Shown here piece by piece: positions 1-8,900 of a stretch of 30,725 bases of DNA. Where the stretch lies: assembly GCA_965661055.1 (NCBI GenBank), contig CBFICS010000020.1, positions 1-30,725 of the forward strand. The letters are read 5' to 3'. This stretch comes from CBFHSF01 sp965661055 (lineage in GTDB: Bacteria; Bacteroidota; Bacteroidia; Flavobacteriales; Schleiferiaceae). Made by a program: the position numbers and the translations under genes. The notes beneath the pieces were generated by a model. That model searched no databases. It saw nothing but the letters and a program-made list of their open reading frames with translations, and had not been told where the DNA came from. How positions within the stretch are numbered: position 1 is the first letter of the stretch; every line of letters begins with the position of its first letter.

Positions 1-1
1 C

Positions 2-286
2 TTTATAACCAACAGAGACAAAGCAACTTTAGTTCGCTTTATCAATACACTTGAAAAAAAGAACATGGATTTAAGGAAGCCTTGCCACGACGATAAACGG
101 GTCAATCGAGTGATGATTACCGAAAAAGGTCTTAAGGTACTTAATTCAGTTACCCCCATTTTTAAGGAATTATTGAACCAATTACAAGAAGGAGTTTCTC
201 TAGAAGAAAAGCATTGCGTAATGAAGGTTACGCAAAAAATAATGAATAACATTCAAGCTTTAGAAGTCAAATACCAAGAGTCATGA
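2..286 (+). CDS. MarR-family transcriptional regulator, C-terminal part
   Basis: The reading frame is open from the left edge, so the N-terminus is outside the window. The visible 94 residues begin within the MarR winged helix-turn-helix: DKATLVRFINTLEKK is the recognition-helix region, followed by the wing (a basic DDKRVNRV stretch and the ITEKG motif typical of MarR) and a C-terminal dimerisation helix. An internal ATG at 65 is not the true start because the domain extends upstream of it. The stop overlaps the ATG of the efflux adaptor (ATGA, 283-286), so the two are probably translated together. By family knowledge it would repress the downstream efflux operon and release on ligand binding; that is inference, since the promoter is not in the window. 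Confidence 0.85.
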   Translation, partial: FITNRDKATLVRFINTLEKKNMDLRKPCHDDKRVNRVMITEKGLKVLNSVTPIFKELLNQLQEGVSLEEKHCVMKVTQKIMNNIQALEVKYQES

Positions 287-1404
287 AAAGAAAAATAATT
301 ACAGTTGTTGCAGGTGTTCTACTTGTCATTCTAGCAATAAATCTTTCAAATTTTCTGAAAGAAAACAAAAAGGAATTGGTAAAGAAAAAGGGGATAAGAA
401 CCGCTACGGTTTTTACCAAGGTTATAGAAAATGATACACTTCCTATTGTAGTAAATGCTACAGGTACCCTGCTTGCCAAAAACAGAATAGAGCTGTTTGC
501 CGAAGTTCAAGGAGTCATGAAAAACGAGGCAGGTAGTTTTAAATCAGGAATGTCATATAAGCGCGGACAAAACTTAGTGAATATAGATTCTGAAGTATAC
601 AAGGCCGGCCTGATGTCTCAAAAGAGTAATCTACAAAATTTGGTTACCGGAGCTCTTGCAGATATAAGGCTAGACTACCCAAAGGCATTTGATAAATGGA
701 GTCAGTTTTTGGCTAAAATGGATGTCAATAAACCTTTGCCAGCCTTACCTCAAACTAGCTCAGAAAAAGAAAAAATGTTCATCACCGGCAGAAACATTTA
801 TTCTACATATTACTCTGTAAGAAATATGGAGCTTACCCTTCAGAAGTATATGATATCAGCACCTTTTGATGGGGTATTGGTTGAGGCTTTAGTAACTCCC
901 GGTTCATTGATTAGACCCGGACAAAAGTTAGGGACTTTCATTCAGCCTACTGTTTATGAACTTGAAACTCCCGTAAGTTCATCAATGGTTGAACACTTGG
1001 CCGTTGGGCAAAAGGTTGAGGTGAGTTCAACCATACACTCCAATGAAAAATGGGAAGGAGAAATCACTAGAATTAATAGTTTAATAAACAGTGAAACACA
1101 AACGGTCAACGTTTATGTCCAAGTCTTAGGTAAAGGGTTGAGCGAAGGTATGTATTTGAAGACTAATATTATGGCTTCAGAAATTAACCACGCAGTAGAA
1201 CTACCCCGCAGTGTTATTTTTGACGAGAACCAGGTTTTTGTGGTTCGCGATTCTACCTTGGTTCAAAAAACTATTGAACCGCTTTACTACAATGAAAATA
1301 CAGTGGTTGTTGGTGGACTTGAAAACGGTGAAGTTACCTTGACAAAACTTCCTGCAGGTGCTTACGCAGGAATGAAAGTAAAGATTTACCAGCCTACTAA
1401 ATAA
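283..1404 (+). CDS. Efflux RND transporter periplasmic adaptor subunit (HlyD/MFP family)
   Basis: This 373-residue protein is the membrane fusion subunit that links an RND pump to a TolC-type channel across the periplasm. It has one N-terminal hydrophobic segment (about residues 5-22) and no lipobox, so it is probably anchored in the inner membrane. A split biotinyl-lipoyl region follows (around residues 55-105, then around 190-225 with the typical APFDGVLVEALVTPGSLIRPGQ stretch interrupted here only by length), a short helical hairpin between the two halves, a beta-barrel domain (about 230-300) and a membrane-proximal domain. It overlaps the MarR stop by four bases and is followed 18 bases later by the pump gene. 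The substrate cannot be read from the sequence. Confidence 0.93.
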   Translation: MKRKIITVVAGVLLVILAINLSNFLKENKKELVKKKGIRTATVFTKVIENDTLPIVVNATGTLLAKNRIELFAEVQGVMKNEAGSFKSGMSYKRGQNLVNIDSEVYKAGLMSQKSNLQNLVTGALADIRLDYPKAFDKWSQFLAKMDVNKPLPALPQTSSEKEKMFITGRNIYSTYYSVRNMELTLQKYMISAPFDGVLVEALVTPGSLIRPGQKLGTFIQPTVYELETPVSSSMVEHLAVGQKVEVSSTIHSNEKWEGEITRINSLINSETQTVNVYVQVLGKGLSEGMYLKTNIMASEINHAVELPRSVIFDENQVFVVRDSTLVQKTIEPLYYNENTVVVGGLENGEVTLTKLPAGAYAGMKVKIYQPTK

Positions 1405-1422
1405 TTCATTGAAAGAAACTTC

Positions 1423-4400
1423 ATGAAATCAATTATATCACATTTTATAAAATTTCCTACCGCAGTAAATATGATACTACTCGGCATCATCGTGCTGGGA
1501 GTCGTAGGAATGTTTTCTTTAAGGTCTAGCTTTTTTCCATTGCAAGACTCAAAGTTTGTTCAAATTAACATAAACTATCCGGGAGCTTCACCTCAAGAAA
1601 TGGAAGAAGGGGTAGTCTTAAAAATAGAAGACAACTTACGAGGAATTGTAGGAATAGATAGATTCACTTCTTCCTCCTCAGAAAATACGGCTTCTATTAG
1701 CGTAGAGGCCTTGAAAGGATATGATATTGATATCCTTTTAGCCGATGTCAAAAACGCCGTTGATAAAGTGCCTTCATTTCCTGCAGAAATGGAACCTCCG
1801 GTAGTGGCAAAAAAAGAAAATCTAAATACAGCTATTGAGTTAGAGCTCAACGGCGAAGACATATCTCTAAAAACCTTAAAAGTAATTAGCCGAGAGGTAG
1901 AGAATGACCTGCGAGGTATCAGTGGAATTTCTCAAGTAACCATTACCGGATATCCCAAAGAAGAAATTACGGTAAGTGTAAATGAGAATAAATTAAGGTC
2001 TTTTGATTTAACCTTTGAAGATGTTGCTAGAGCAGTGGCTGCAAACAACATTTTAGTTACAGGAGGTTCTATTAAGACTGAGACAGAAGATTATCTAATC
2101 CGCGTTAATAACAGAGCTTATTACGGAAAGGAACTTTACAATACCATCCTTAAAACAGATCCGCAGGGTGGTATATTGAGGCTAGGAGATGTTGCTCAGG
2201 TTGAAGATGCTTGGTCAGAAAATCCAGACCGTTCGTTCTATGATGGAAAACCTTCGGTGAGCTTTAATATCAGCACAACCAACAATGAAGATTTGGTAGA
2301 AGCGGCCGCCAAGGCAACAAAGTATGCTAATGAGTTTAATGAAACTCATGCCAATGTATCTTTGAGCATTACCAATGATCGTTCTCAAACCATTGTTGAA
2401 AGAACTGAATTGCTTTTAACCAATGGGGTCCAAGGGGTGGCCTTGGTCCTTTTCTTTTTGTCACTCTTTTTACGACCTCGACTTGCCGCGTGGGTTTCCT
2501 TCGGAATTCCCGTTTCATTTTTCGGAATGTTCATGTTGGCCCAGTATTTCGGAATTACTATAAATGTATTGTCCCTTTTCGGGATGATTATCGTCATTGG
2601 TATTTTGGTTGACGACGGAATTGTAATTGCAGAAAATATATTCCACCATCACGAATTAGGGAAAGGTAGAATACAAGCGGCTATAGACGGCACAATGGAG
2701 GTTCTTCCTGCGATTACCTCGGCCATTCTCACTACGCTAATAGCCTTTTCTACATTTTTCTTTTTAGAGGGTAGAATAGGGGAGTTCTTCGGAGAAGTTT
2801 CTATTGTCGTAATTTTGACCCTTACGTTCTCGCTTTTTGAGGCCCTAGTTATTTTGCCAGCTCACGTAGCCCACTCAAAAGCCTTGTCTAGCAAACAAAA
2901 AACCTATTGGTTTAACAAAAGGGCTACTCAGTTTTTAGATTATCTAAAGGATAGACTCTACGGTCCTGTTCTTCACTTTTTCATGGCCAATAAGGTCTTG
3001 GGCTTTGCCATTATTCTTTCTCTGTATATCGTTACTACGGGAGCTATTGGCGGTGGGATTATTAGAACTACTTTTTTTCCACCCATTGCATCAGATCAGG
3101 TAAATGTTACCTTAAAAATGCCGCAAGGAATAAATCCAGAAGTTACCGATTCAATTATTACGGTTATTGAAAAAGCAGCTTTAAGGGTAAATGAAGAGTT
3201 CACCAAAAAACAGACTGGAAACCTTGAAGTATTTGAAAGCGTAATTAAACGCATCGGCCCAGGTACCGCTAATGCTAGCTTAAAAATAAACTTGCTACCA
3301 GGTGAAAAGAGAGATTTTACGGCTTCAGAAATTTCTGCAGCTCTTGCCACTGAGGCAGGGACTTTTCCTTCTGCAGAAAGTGTGGTTTTTGATGGAGGCT
3401 CTAACTTTGGAGGAAAACCGGTTTCAGTATCTCTTTTAGGATACAACATTGAGGAACTAAAAGCTGCCAAAGAAGAGCTAAAAGAAAAGTTGAAAGAAAA
3501 CGTCCTTCTAAGAGATATCAGCGATAATGACCCCGCAGGGATCAATGAAATAAAGCTAAACCTTAAAGAGAAGGCTTACTTATTAGGCTTTACCTTAAAC
3601 GATGTTATTTCTCAAGTAAGAGCCGGATTTAACGGTCTTCAAGTCCAAAGATTTCAAAGAGGGCAAGATGAAATTATTGTATGGGTGCGCTATGAAAGAG
3701 AAGGTAGATCTTCTATCAATAACCTTGATAATATGCGCATTGTCTCTAATCGTGGAGATCGTGTTCCCCTTACAGAAATTGCAGATTACACCATAGAAAG
3801 AGGAGACATCAGTATTAATCACCTTGACGGGAAAAGAGAGATTAAGGTAGAAGCTGACCTCAAAGATGCCAAACAGAGTGCCTCTGATATATTGGTTGAT
3901 ATTCAGGAAAACATCATGCCTGAAATTCGCTCAAAATATCATTCAGTATCTGCGCTGTATGAAGGTCAAAATAGAGAAGCAAGCAAAGTCCAAAAGTCAG
4001 CCAAAAAGGTGTTCCCAATAATCTTGTTTTTAATTTTGATTGTCATTGGTTTTACCTTTAGGTCATTCATGCAACCCGTCCTTCTCTTGGTCATGATACC
4101 GTTTAGTTTAATCGGCGTGGCATGGGGACATTGGTTTCATGATTTCCCCATTAACATGCTATCGGTTTTAGGTATTATTGCTTTAATTGGTATTGTGGTT
4201 AACGACGGACTGGTTCTGATCAGTAAATTTAATAGCTACTTACAAGAAGGACTTCCCTTTGAAAAGGCGCTAATTGAAGCTGGGAAATCAAGGTTTAGAG
4301 CCATCTTCTTAACCTCAGTAACCACAATCGCCGGACTTTCACCCTTAATTCTTGAAAAGAGTAGACAAGCACAATTCTTAATTCCCATGGCTATTTCTAT

Positions 4401-4572
4401 TGCTTACGGAATTGCCATTGCCACGGTTTTAACCTTGTTAATGTTACCTATGCTACTTTCTTTAGGAAACTCTATTAAACAGTATTCAATATGGTTATGG
4501 GAAGGTAAAAAACCTACCCGCGAAGAAATAGAACCGGCCGTTGAAGAAATGAAAGAACACTCAGAAGACTAA
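1423..4572 (+). CDS. Efflux RND transporter permease (AcrB-like, HAE family)
   Basis: At 1049 residues it has the usual length of an AcrB-type pump, which uses proton motive force to export drugs, dyes, detergents or lipophilic compounds from the periplasm and inner membrane. The protein shows the expected duplication: an N-terminal helix, a large periplasmic porter loop, then a cluster of helices, twice. TM4 carries the proton-relay aspartate pair in GILVDDGIVIAEN (about residues 394-406). The equivalent stretch of TM10, GIVVNDGLVLISKF (about 922-935), has Asn-Asp where AcrB has its essential Lys940, a pattern I associate with divergent HAE-type pumps. It lies between its adaptor and its outer membrane partner and ends two bases before the likely GTG of the next frame. 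Confidence 0.95.
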   Translation: MKSIISHFIKFPTAVNMILLGIIVLGVVGMFSLRSSFFPLQDSKFVQININYPGASPQEMEEGVVLKIEDNLRGIVGIDRFTSSSSENTASISVEALKGYDIDILLADVKNAVDKVPSFPAEMEPPVVAKKENLNTAIELELNGEDISLKTLKVISREVENDLRGISGISQVTITGYPKEEITVSVNENKLRSFDLTFEDVARAVAANNILVTGGSIKTETEDYLIRVNNRAYYGKELYNTILKTDPQGGILRLGDVAQVEDAWSENPDRSFYDGKPSVSFNISTTNNEDLVEAAAKATKYANEFNETHANVSLSITNDRSQTIVERTELLLTNGVQGVALVLFFLSLFLRPRLAAWVSFGIPVSFFGMFMLAQYFGITINVLSLFGMIIVIGILVDDGIVIAENIFHHHELGKGRIQAAIDGTMEVLPAITSAILTTLIAFSTFFFLEGRIGEFFGEVSIVVILTLTFSLFEALVILPAHVAHSKALSSKQKTYWFNKRATQFLDYLKDRLYGPVLHFFMANKVLGFAIILSLYIVTTGAIGGGIIRTTFFPPIASDQVNVTLKMPQGINPEVTDSIITVIEKAALRVNEEFTKKQTGNLEVFESVIKRIGPGTANASLKINLLPGEKRDFTASEISAALATEAGTFPSAESVVFDGGSNFGGKPVSVSLLGYNIEELKAAKEELKEKLKENVLLRDISDNDPAGINEIKLNLKEKAYLLGFTLNDVISQVRAGFNGLQVQRFQRGQDEIIVWVRYEREGRSSINNLDNMRIVSNRGDRVPLTEIADYTIERGDISINHLDGKREIKVEADLKDAKQSASDILVDIQENIMPEIRSKYHSVSALYEGQNREASKVQKSAKKVFPIILFLILIVIGFTFRSFMQPVLLLVMIPFSLIGVAWGHWFHDFPINMLSVLGIIALIGIVVNDGLVLISKFNSYLQEGLPFEKALIEAGKSRFRAIFLTSVTTIAGLSPLILEKSRQAQFLIPMAISIAYGIAIATVLTLLMLPMLLSLGNSIKQYSIWLWEGKKPTREEIEPAVEEMKEHSED

Positions 4573-4594
4573 TGTGATCAAAATTGAAAAAGCC

Positions 4595-5908
4595 ATGTAT
4601 TACAAAGTAATAAGAATAACTGTTTTCACGCTTTTTATGGGCCTTTCGGCCAAGATGAGTGCACAAGACTTCTTGACTCGTTCAGAAGCACTTGAGCACA
4701 CTCTTCAACACAATTACGATATTAAAGTGGCTGTGAAAAGTGTAGAAATAGCAGAAAACAATAAAAGCATCTTGAATAGCGGTTATTTGCCTACCGCAAC
4801 GGTAAACGGAAATGCAAACATTACAGGCTACCAAGGTGAAAACGAAACCGCCAACGGCACCATTGCCTTTGATCAAACTGAGGCGTATAGCTACGGAGCG
4901 GTTGCAAGCCTTAATTATACCCTCTTTGACGGATTGGGCAGATACTATAACTATAAGCAATTTCAAGAGCAGTACCATCTGACCAACCTTCAAGCTAGAC
5001 AGATAATGGAAAATACAGTTCTAGAGTTATCAAACTCTTATTTTCAAATTTCTCAACTAACTGAAAGTGTAAATATTTTCCAAAATGCCTTAAGCATTTC
5101 TTCTTCACGACTACAGAGAGCAAAGTACAGTTTTGAATACGGACAGTCTACGCAAATTGATGTGTTAAATGCCCAAGTAGACGTAAATAATGACAGTATT
5201 AATTTGCTAAACACCAAACAACTCCTTGAAAATGAAAAACGAAATCTAAACCTAATCATGGGTAGAGATATAGAAACATCATTCACGGTAGATACCAATG
5301 TTACTTTCTCAATTGCTTTTACCAAAGAAGAATTGGTTCAAAAAGCCGCAGAAAGAAATATTACCATAGAACAAACCCGAAGCCAACTAAAAAATAGTGA
5401 ATACGCAATTAGTGCTAGTAGATCAGGCTGGTTTCCTTCGCTTTCTGCTAACGCAGGATTTAATTACAATGGGAGTCAAAACCCTGCCAGTCCTTTCTTA
5501 AAGGGAAGTAGTAACTACGGACCTCAGGCAGGCCTTTCACTTACGTGGAATTTGTTTGACGGTGGACGCACAAGTACACAACTACAAAATGCAAAGATTC
5601 AATTACAATCTCAGAAAATATCACTTGAGCAAACAGAGTCATCGGTAAAAAGAGATGTGCTAAATGCCTTTTCAACCTATCAAAATGCCTTGTTTGTTAT
5701 GAATGCTGAAAAAGCAAACCTCAAAACAACCGTTAGAAATTTTGAAAGAAGTGAAGAGCTATATCAGCAAGGACAAATAACCTCCATTGAATTCAGACAG
5801 GCCCAGTTAAATATGCGAAATGCGCAAAACAGCTATTCAATTGCCAAGTATTCAGCCAAATTTGCTGAACTTCAGGTTAAGCAATTGGCGGGTATTTTAT
5901 TAGATTAA
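4595..5908 (+). CDS. TolC-family outer membrane efflux protein
   Basis: This is the outer membrane channel of the tripartite pump. The frame is open from a GTG at 4574, but the ATG at 4595 is preferred because it directly begins a signal peptide (MYYKVIRITVFTLFMGLSAK, cleaved near SAQ-DF). The mature part has the TolC/OEP internal duplication: two halves, each with long amphipathic coiled-coil helices rich in Gln, Asn and Ala, and amphipathic beta-strand segments such as SYGAVASLNYTLFDGLGRYY and its counterpart GPQAGLSLTWNLFDGGR. The recurring LFDGxGR is typical of TolC homologues. It is the last gene of the MarR-adaptor-pump-channel operon and is followed by a strong terminator. Confidence 0.93.
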   Translation: MYYKVIRITVFTLFMGLSAKMSAQDFLTRSEALEHTLQHNYDIKVAVKSVEIAENNKSILNSGYLPTATVNGNANITGYQGENETANGTIAFDQTEAYSYGAVASLNYTLFDGLGRYYNYKQFQEQYHLTNLQARQIMENTVLELSNSYFQISQLTESVNIFQNALSISSSRLQRAKYSFEYGQSTQIDVLNAQVDVNNDSINLLNTKQLLENEKRNLNLIMGRDIETSFTVDTNVTFSIAFTKEELVQKAAERNITIEQTRSQLKNSEYAISASRSGWFPSLSANAGFNYNGSQNPASPFLKGSSNYGPQAGLSLTWNLFDGGRTSTQLQNAKIQLQSQKISLEQTESSVKRDVLNAFSTYQNALFVMNAEKANLKTTVRNFERSEELYQQGQITSIEFRQAQLNMRNAQNSYSIAKYSAKFAELQVKQLAGILLD

Positions 5909-5934
5909 ACAGGTTTATCTCTCATTTTAGAAGG

Positions 5935-5966
5935 AGGTGCACGATGATTTTTGTGCACCTTTTTTT
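5935..5966 (+). terminator. Rho-independent terminator after the efflux operon
   Basis: A perfect 8-bp stem (AGGTGCAC at 5935-5942, GTGCACCT at 5953-5960) with a 10-base loop is followed by a T tract to 5966. It lies 27 bases past the TolC-like stop and ahead of the next operon's promoter. Confidence 0.9.
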
Positions 5967-5974
5967 AATCATTT

Positions 5975-5995
5975 AAATGCAACATTGATGCATTT
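5975..5995. promoter_or_regulatory. Fur/Zur-type operator palindrome
   Basis: Seven-base perfect arms AAATGCA (5975-5981) and TGCATTT (5989-5995) flank a 7-base centre that is itself mostly symmetric, so 9 of 10 base pairs across the 21-bp element are complementary; the only mismatch is 5982/5988. Length and symmetry match the 19-21 bp boxes bound by Fur-family dimers, and the third gene of the operon downstream is a Fur-family regulator. The element lies just upstream of, and would overlap the -33 region of, the promoter whose -7 element is at 6000-6007, so a bound repressor would block RNA polymerase. The identity of the binding protein is inferred. Confidence 0.65.
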
Positions 5996-5999
5996 GCGT

Positions 6000-6007
6000 T
6001 ACATTTG
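6000..6007 (+). promoter_or_regulatory. -7 promoter element of the lipoprotein/TonB receptor/Fur operon
   Basis: TACATTTG is an exact match to the Bacteroidota -7 consensus TAnnTTTG, 23 bases before the ATG at 6031. No clear TTG is seen at the matching -33 position; that region is occupied by the 5975-5995 palindrome. Confidence 0.6.
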
Positions 6008-6030
6008 CCGAAACTTTAAAAACTACAGCT

Positions 6031-6594
6031 ATGAAAAAACTCTCTTATAGCTTATTGGCTATCTCACTTTTTGGCATGTATTCATGTTCTAAAGATGAAC
6101 CCAATGACCCCGTTATTCCTAATGAAGAGGAAATAATAACCACCATGGTTTGGCAACTTATTCCTGCGTCAGGCACAGATACGGTTACTTTTACTTTTAC
6201 AGATTTAGACGGAGATGGAGGAGATGCTCCAGTAATCGTTAATGATACTCTTGAGTCTAATCAGCAGTATTCGGCGCAGATTACCTTGCTTAATGAATTA
6301 GAAATGCCTGCAGAAAACATTACTGATGAGGTACATGACGAGGCATCAGATCATCAATTTTTCTATCAGCCAACAACAGCAGAGGTCACCATTGCTTATA
6401 ACGACAATGACGGATTCGGAAATCCTATTGGTATTTCTACAAACGTTAATACCACCAACTCTTCTTCCGGAACGATAACCATTACTTTGAGACATCAGCC
6501 CGATAAAAATGGCTCAGGGGTTGCCCAAGGAAATATTCAAAATGCAGGTGGAGAAACAGATATTGAAGTGACATTTAATGTGTTGGTTCAATAG
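6031..6594 (+). CDS. Surface-type lipoprotein of a TonB-receptor/Fur operon
   Basis: The 187-residue protein begins with a lipoprotein signal peptide ending in MYSC, with the lipidated cysteine at residue 19 (codon 6085-6087). The next residues, SKDE, match the X-K-(D/E)2 lipoprotein export signal described in Capnocytophaga, which suggests display on the outer leaflet. The rest is predicted all-beta and acidic, with DLDGDGGDAP and an acidic/His stretch EVHDEASDHQFFY (about residues 107-119) that could bind metal. I recognise the family as the small lipoproteins often found upstream of TonB-dependent receptors in Flavobacteriia, sometimes labelled type 1 periplasmic binding fold proteins; no function is established as far as I know. 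Its stop lies inside the next gene's start region (17-base overlap). Confidence 0.8.
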   Translation: MKKLSYSLLAISLFGMYSCSKDEPNDPVIPNEEEIITTMVWQLIPASGTDTVTFTFTDLDGDGGDAPVIVNDTLESNQQYSAQITLLNELEMPAENITDEVHDEASDHQFFYQPTTAEVTIAYNDNDGFGNPIGISTNVNTTNSSSGTITITLRHQPDKNGSGVAQGNIQNAGGETDIEVTFNVLVQ

Positions 6595-8890
6595 AAAGCT
6601 ATTACTCTTAGGTACTATAGTACTAACCTTTGGCGTAAAAGGTCAGAACTGTTCACTTTCCCTTTCGGGGAAGGTGAATGGTACTGATTTAGATTTTTCC
6701 GTTCAAAAGATTGAGGTTCTTTTAATGGAAAAAAATCAGTTGATAAAAACCAACGATCAGGGAGAATTCCTCTTTTCATCACTTTGTTCTGGAGACTACC
6801 ACCTCGTACTTTCTACACCTAATGGCTTATTGATTAATCGTGGACTTACATTAACCTCAGACACTGTATTAACCATAGACTTTTCAAAAGGTCAACTTTT
6901 AGATCAGGTTACTTTGTCAGGGCTGACGCAGAAAAAAAACAACCCTTCCGTGGAAACAATAGGTAAGAAAGAACTGGAAGACAATCCAGAGGCTAGCTTA
7001 GCAGACCAGATTGATGGCTTGGCTGGAGTATCTTCCATTAAAAATGGTTCTGGCATTTCAACCCCGGTTGTCAATGGACTATACGGAAATAGAATCATGA
7101 TATTGAACAACGGAGTCGCTCAGTCTGCGCAACAATGGGGACCAGATCATGCACCAGAAATTGACCCTTCAATAGCTCAAAACATTAGGGTAATAAAAGG
7201 AGTAGGCACGGTAGAATACCTCGGTAGCGGACTAGGTAGTGTGATTTCCGTAGAGCCCTCAAGAATAAAAAAAGATCCTCACCTCCACGGAAGTGGTACC
7301 TATTACCATAAAAGCAATGGTAGAGAAAATGGAGCACAGTTTAACTTGCAAAAACACAATTCCCTTTTGCCGTTTAAAATTATGGGAAGCCTTGCGCAAG
7401 GCGGTGATTTAAAAACACCACAGTATTATCTCACCAATACGGGTAACAAAAAGCTAAACGCTGCCATTCAGTTAGAAAAAGAGTTTTCAAATCGATTCAA
7501 CTCAAGTTTCTACATGAGTACTTACAATGCCGAAATAGGACTTCTTGCCGGATCTCAAGTCGGGAACTTAACAGATTTAGAAGAAGCTCTGCAAAGGAAT
7601 ACGCCCTTTTTTACGAATGATTACTTTTCTTACCAAATAAAGGCTCCAAAACAAGTGGTAAGCCATTTTTTATTGAAGTGGAAAAATGCATTTTACCTTG
7701 ATGAAAATCAAGTGATAGAGGCCGTTTATGCCAGACAGCAAAATACTCGAAAAGAATATGATGTCCGTAGAAAAGGTCGGTCAGAAATTCCCTCTAATAG
7801 CTTGGTGAAATTATCTGAAAATGCTGAATTAAAGTACAGGTTTGTCGGTAGTAAAACCCATAAATTTTCATCTGGAATTCAATACAGAAGAACCGATAAT
7901 CAAAATGTCCCAGAAACAGGAATTCTCCCCTTAATTCCCGATTACATTTCAAATCAATGGGGACTGTTTTCTAAGTACATATGGAATACCCAAAAAAGCC
8001 AAGTAGAATGGGGCGCAAGGTTAGACCTTGAAAACCGAAAAGTGGCTGCAATCTCCCTTGCTGTGCCTCGTAGAGTGGTTAGATACAACAATCAATATTT
8101 TAATGGAGTTGTCGCTTTGGGTGGGATTTACACTTTTTCAGAAAAATTAAAACTGAATGCTAACTCAGGATTTTCAACCCGAAATCCGGAGGTTAATGAA
8201 TTGTATAGCAATGGACTGCATCAAGGGGTTAGCGGAATAGAAGAGGGAGACCCTAATTTGCGTCCAGAAAGTTCTTTTAAAACCTCTATTGGCCTAGAGG
8301 GACAACTATTTAAAAAATTGAAATATGGCCTGTTAGGATATTATCAGCATATAGATGACTTTATCTATTTAAATCCACAGAATGAAATACGGTTAACCAT
8401 AAGAGGAGCTTTTCCCGTTTTTAAATATGAACAAACCGTTGCCTCCATAAATGGAATTGATCTCAATCTTCAGTATGATTTTTCATCTAATTTCATCATG
8501 AAATCTGTGTTTAGTGTGATTCGAGGAGATAATTTAACAGATGATATTCCTTTGGTAAATATTCCTAGTAATTCAATGTATGCAGAGTTGAATTATCGTT
8601 TTGGAGACTTTAATGGATTTAGTAATTCTACCTTACAATTAAATGTAAAACACGTTTTTGAGCAATTGCATTACCAAGAAGGGCAAGACTTTGTTGCCCC
8701 TCCGCCAAGCTATACCTTACTTGGAGCAAGGCTTTCAACTGATTTAACAGTAAATCAAGTAAAACTTAGGGTATTCATTAAAGGTGAAAACCTATTAAAT
8801 AGGGAGTACCGTGATATTCTGAATAGACAACGCTACTTTGCCAATGATTTAGGCATTAATTTTACCACAGGAATCACCATGTCATTGTAA
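6578..8890 (+). CDS. TonB-dependent outer membrane receptor
   Basis: A 770-residue outer membrane receptor that imports a scarce nutrient using energy from TonB-ExbBD. In order: signal peptide (residues 1-22, ending VKGQ), a carboxypeptidase-regulatory-like beta-sandwich (about 25-100), a plug domain (about 115-235, with NGLYGNRIMILNNGV and VIKGVGTVEYLGSGLGSVI, the standard plug motifs), and a beta-barrel to the C-terminus. The QQWGPDHAPEIDP stretch in the plug is typical of a Bacteroidota receptor group. It overlaps the lipoprotein gene by 17 bases and is followed directly by a Fur-family gene, so the substrate is likely a metal or metal complex. Zinc is my best guess from context; iron or haem cannot be excluded. 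Confidence 0.92.
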   Translation: MCWFNRKLLLLGTIVLTFGVKGQNCSLSLSGKVNGTDLDFSVQKIEVLLMEKNQLIKTNDQGEFLFSSLCSGDYHLVLSTPNGLLINRGLTLTSDTVLTIDFSKGQLLDQVTLSGLTQKKNNPSVETIGKKELEDNPEASLADQIDGLAGVSSIKNGSGISTPVVNGLYGNRIMILNNGVAQSAQQWGPDHAPEIDPSIAQNIRVIKGVGTVEYLGSGLGSVISVEPSRIKKDPHLHGSGTYYHKSNGRENGAQFNLQKHNSLLPFKIMGSLAQGGDLKTPQYYLTNTGNKKLNAAIQLEKEFSNRFNSSFYMSTYNAEIGLLAGSQVGNLTDLEEALQRNTPFFTNDYFSYQIKAPKQVVSHFLLKWKNAFYLDENQVIEAVYARQQNTRKEYDVRRKGRSEIPSNSLVKLSENAELKYRFVGSKTHKFSSGIQYRRTDNQNVPETGILPLIPDYISNQWGLFSKYIWNTQKSQVEWGARLDLENRKVAAISLAVPRRVVRYNNQYFNGVVALGGIYTFSEKLKLNANSGFSTRNPEVNELYSNGLHQGVSGIEEGDPNLRPESSFKTSIGLEGQLFKKLKYGLLGYYQHIDDFIYLNPQNEIRLTIRGAFPVFKYEQTVASINGIDLNLQYDFSSNFIMKSVFSVIRGDNLTDDIPLVNIPSNSMYAELNYRFGDFNGFSNSTLQLNVKHVFEQLHYQEGQDFVAPPPSYTLLGARLSTDLTVNQVKLRVFIKGENLLNREYRDILNRQRYFANDLGINFTTGITMSL

Positions 8891-8900
8891 ATTGCACACC

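Noticed and set aside
3096..3545. 149-codon open frame antisense to the RND pump
   Set aside because: Ser/Phe-rich composition typical of a shadow frame; the sense strand encodes conserved porter-domain sequence.
4574..4594. GTG start for the TolC-like gene, two bases after the pump stop
   Set aside because: It would add seven charged residues ahead of a well-formed signal peptide; ATG at 4595 fits better, though coupling by the GTG cannot be excluded.
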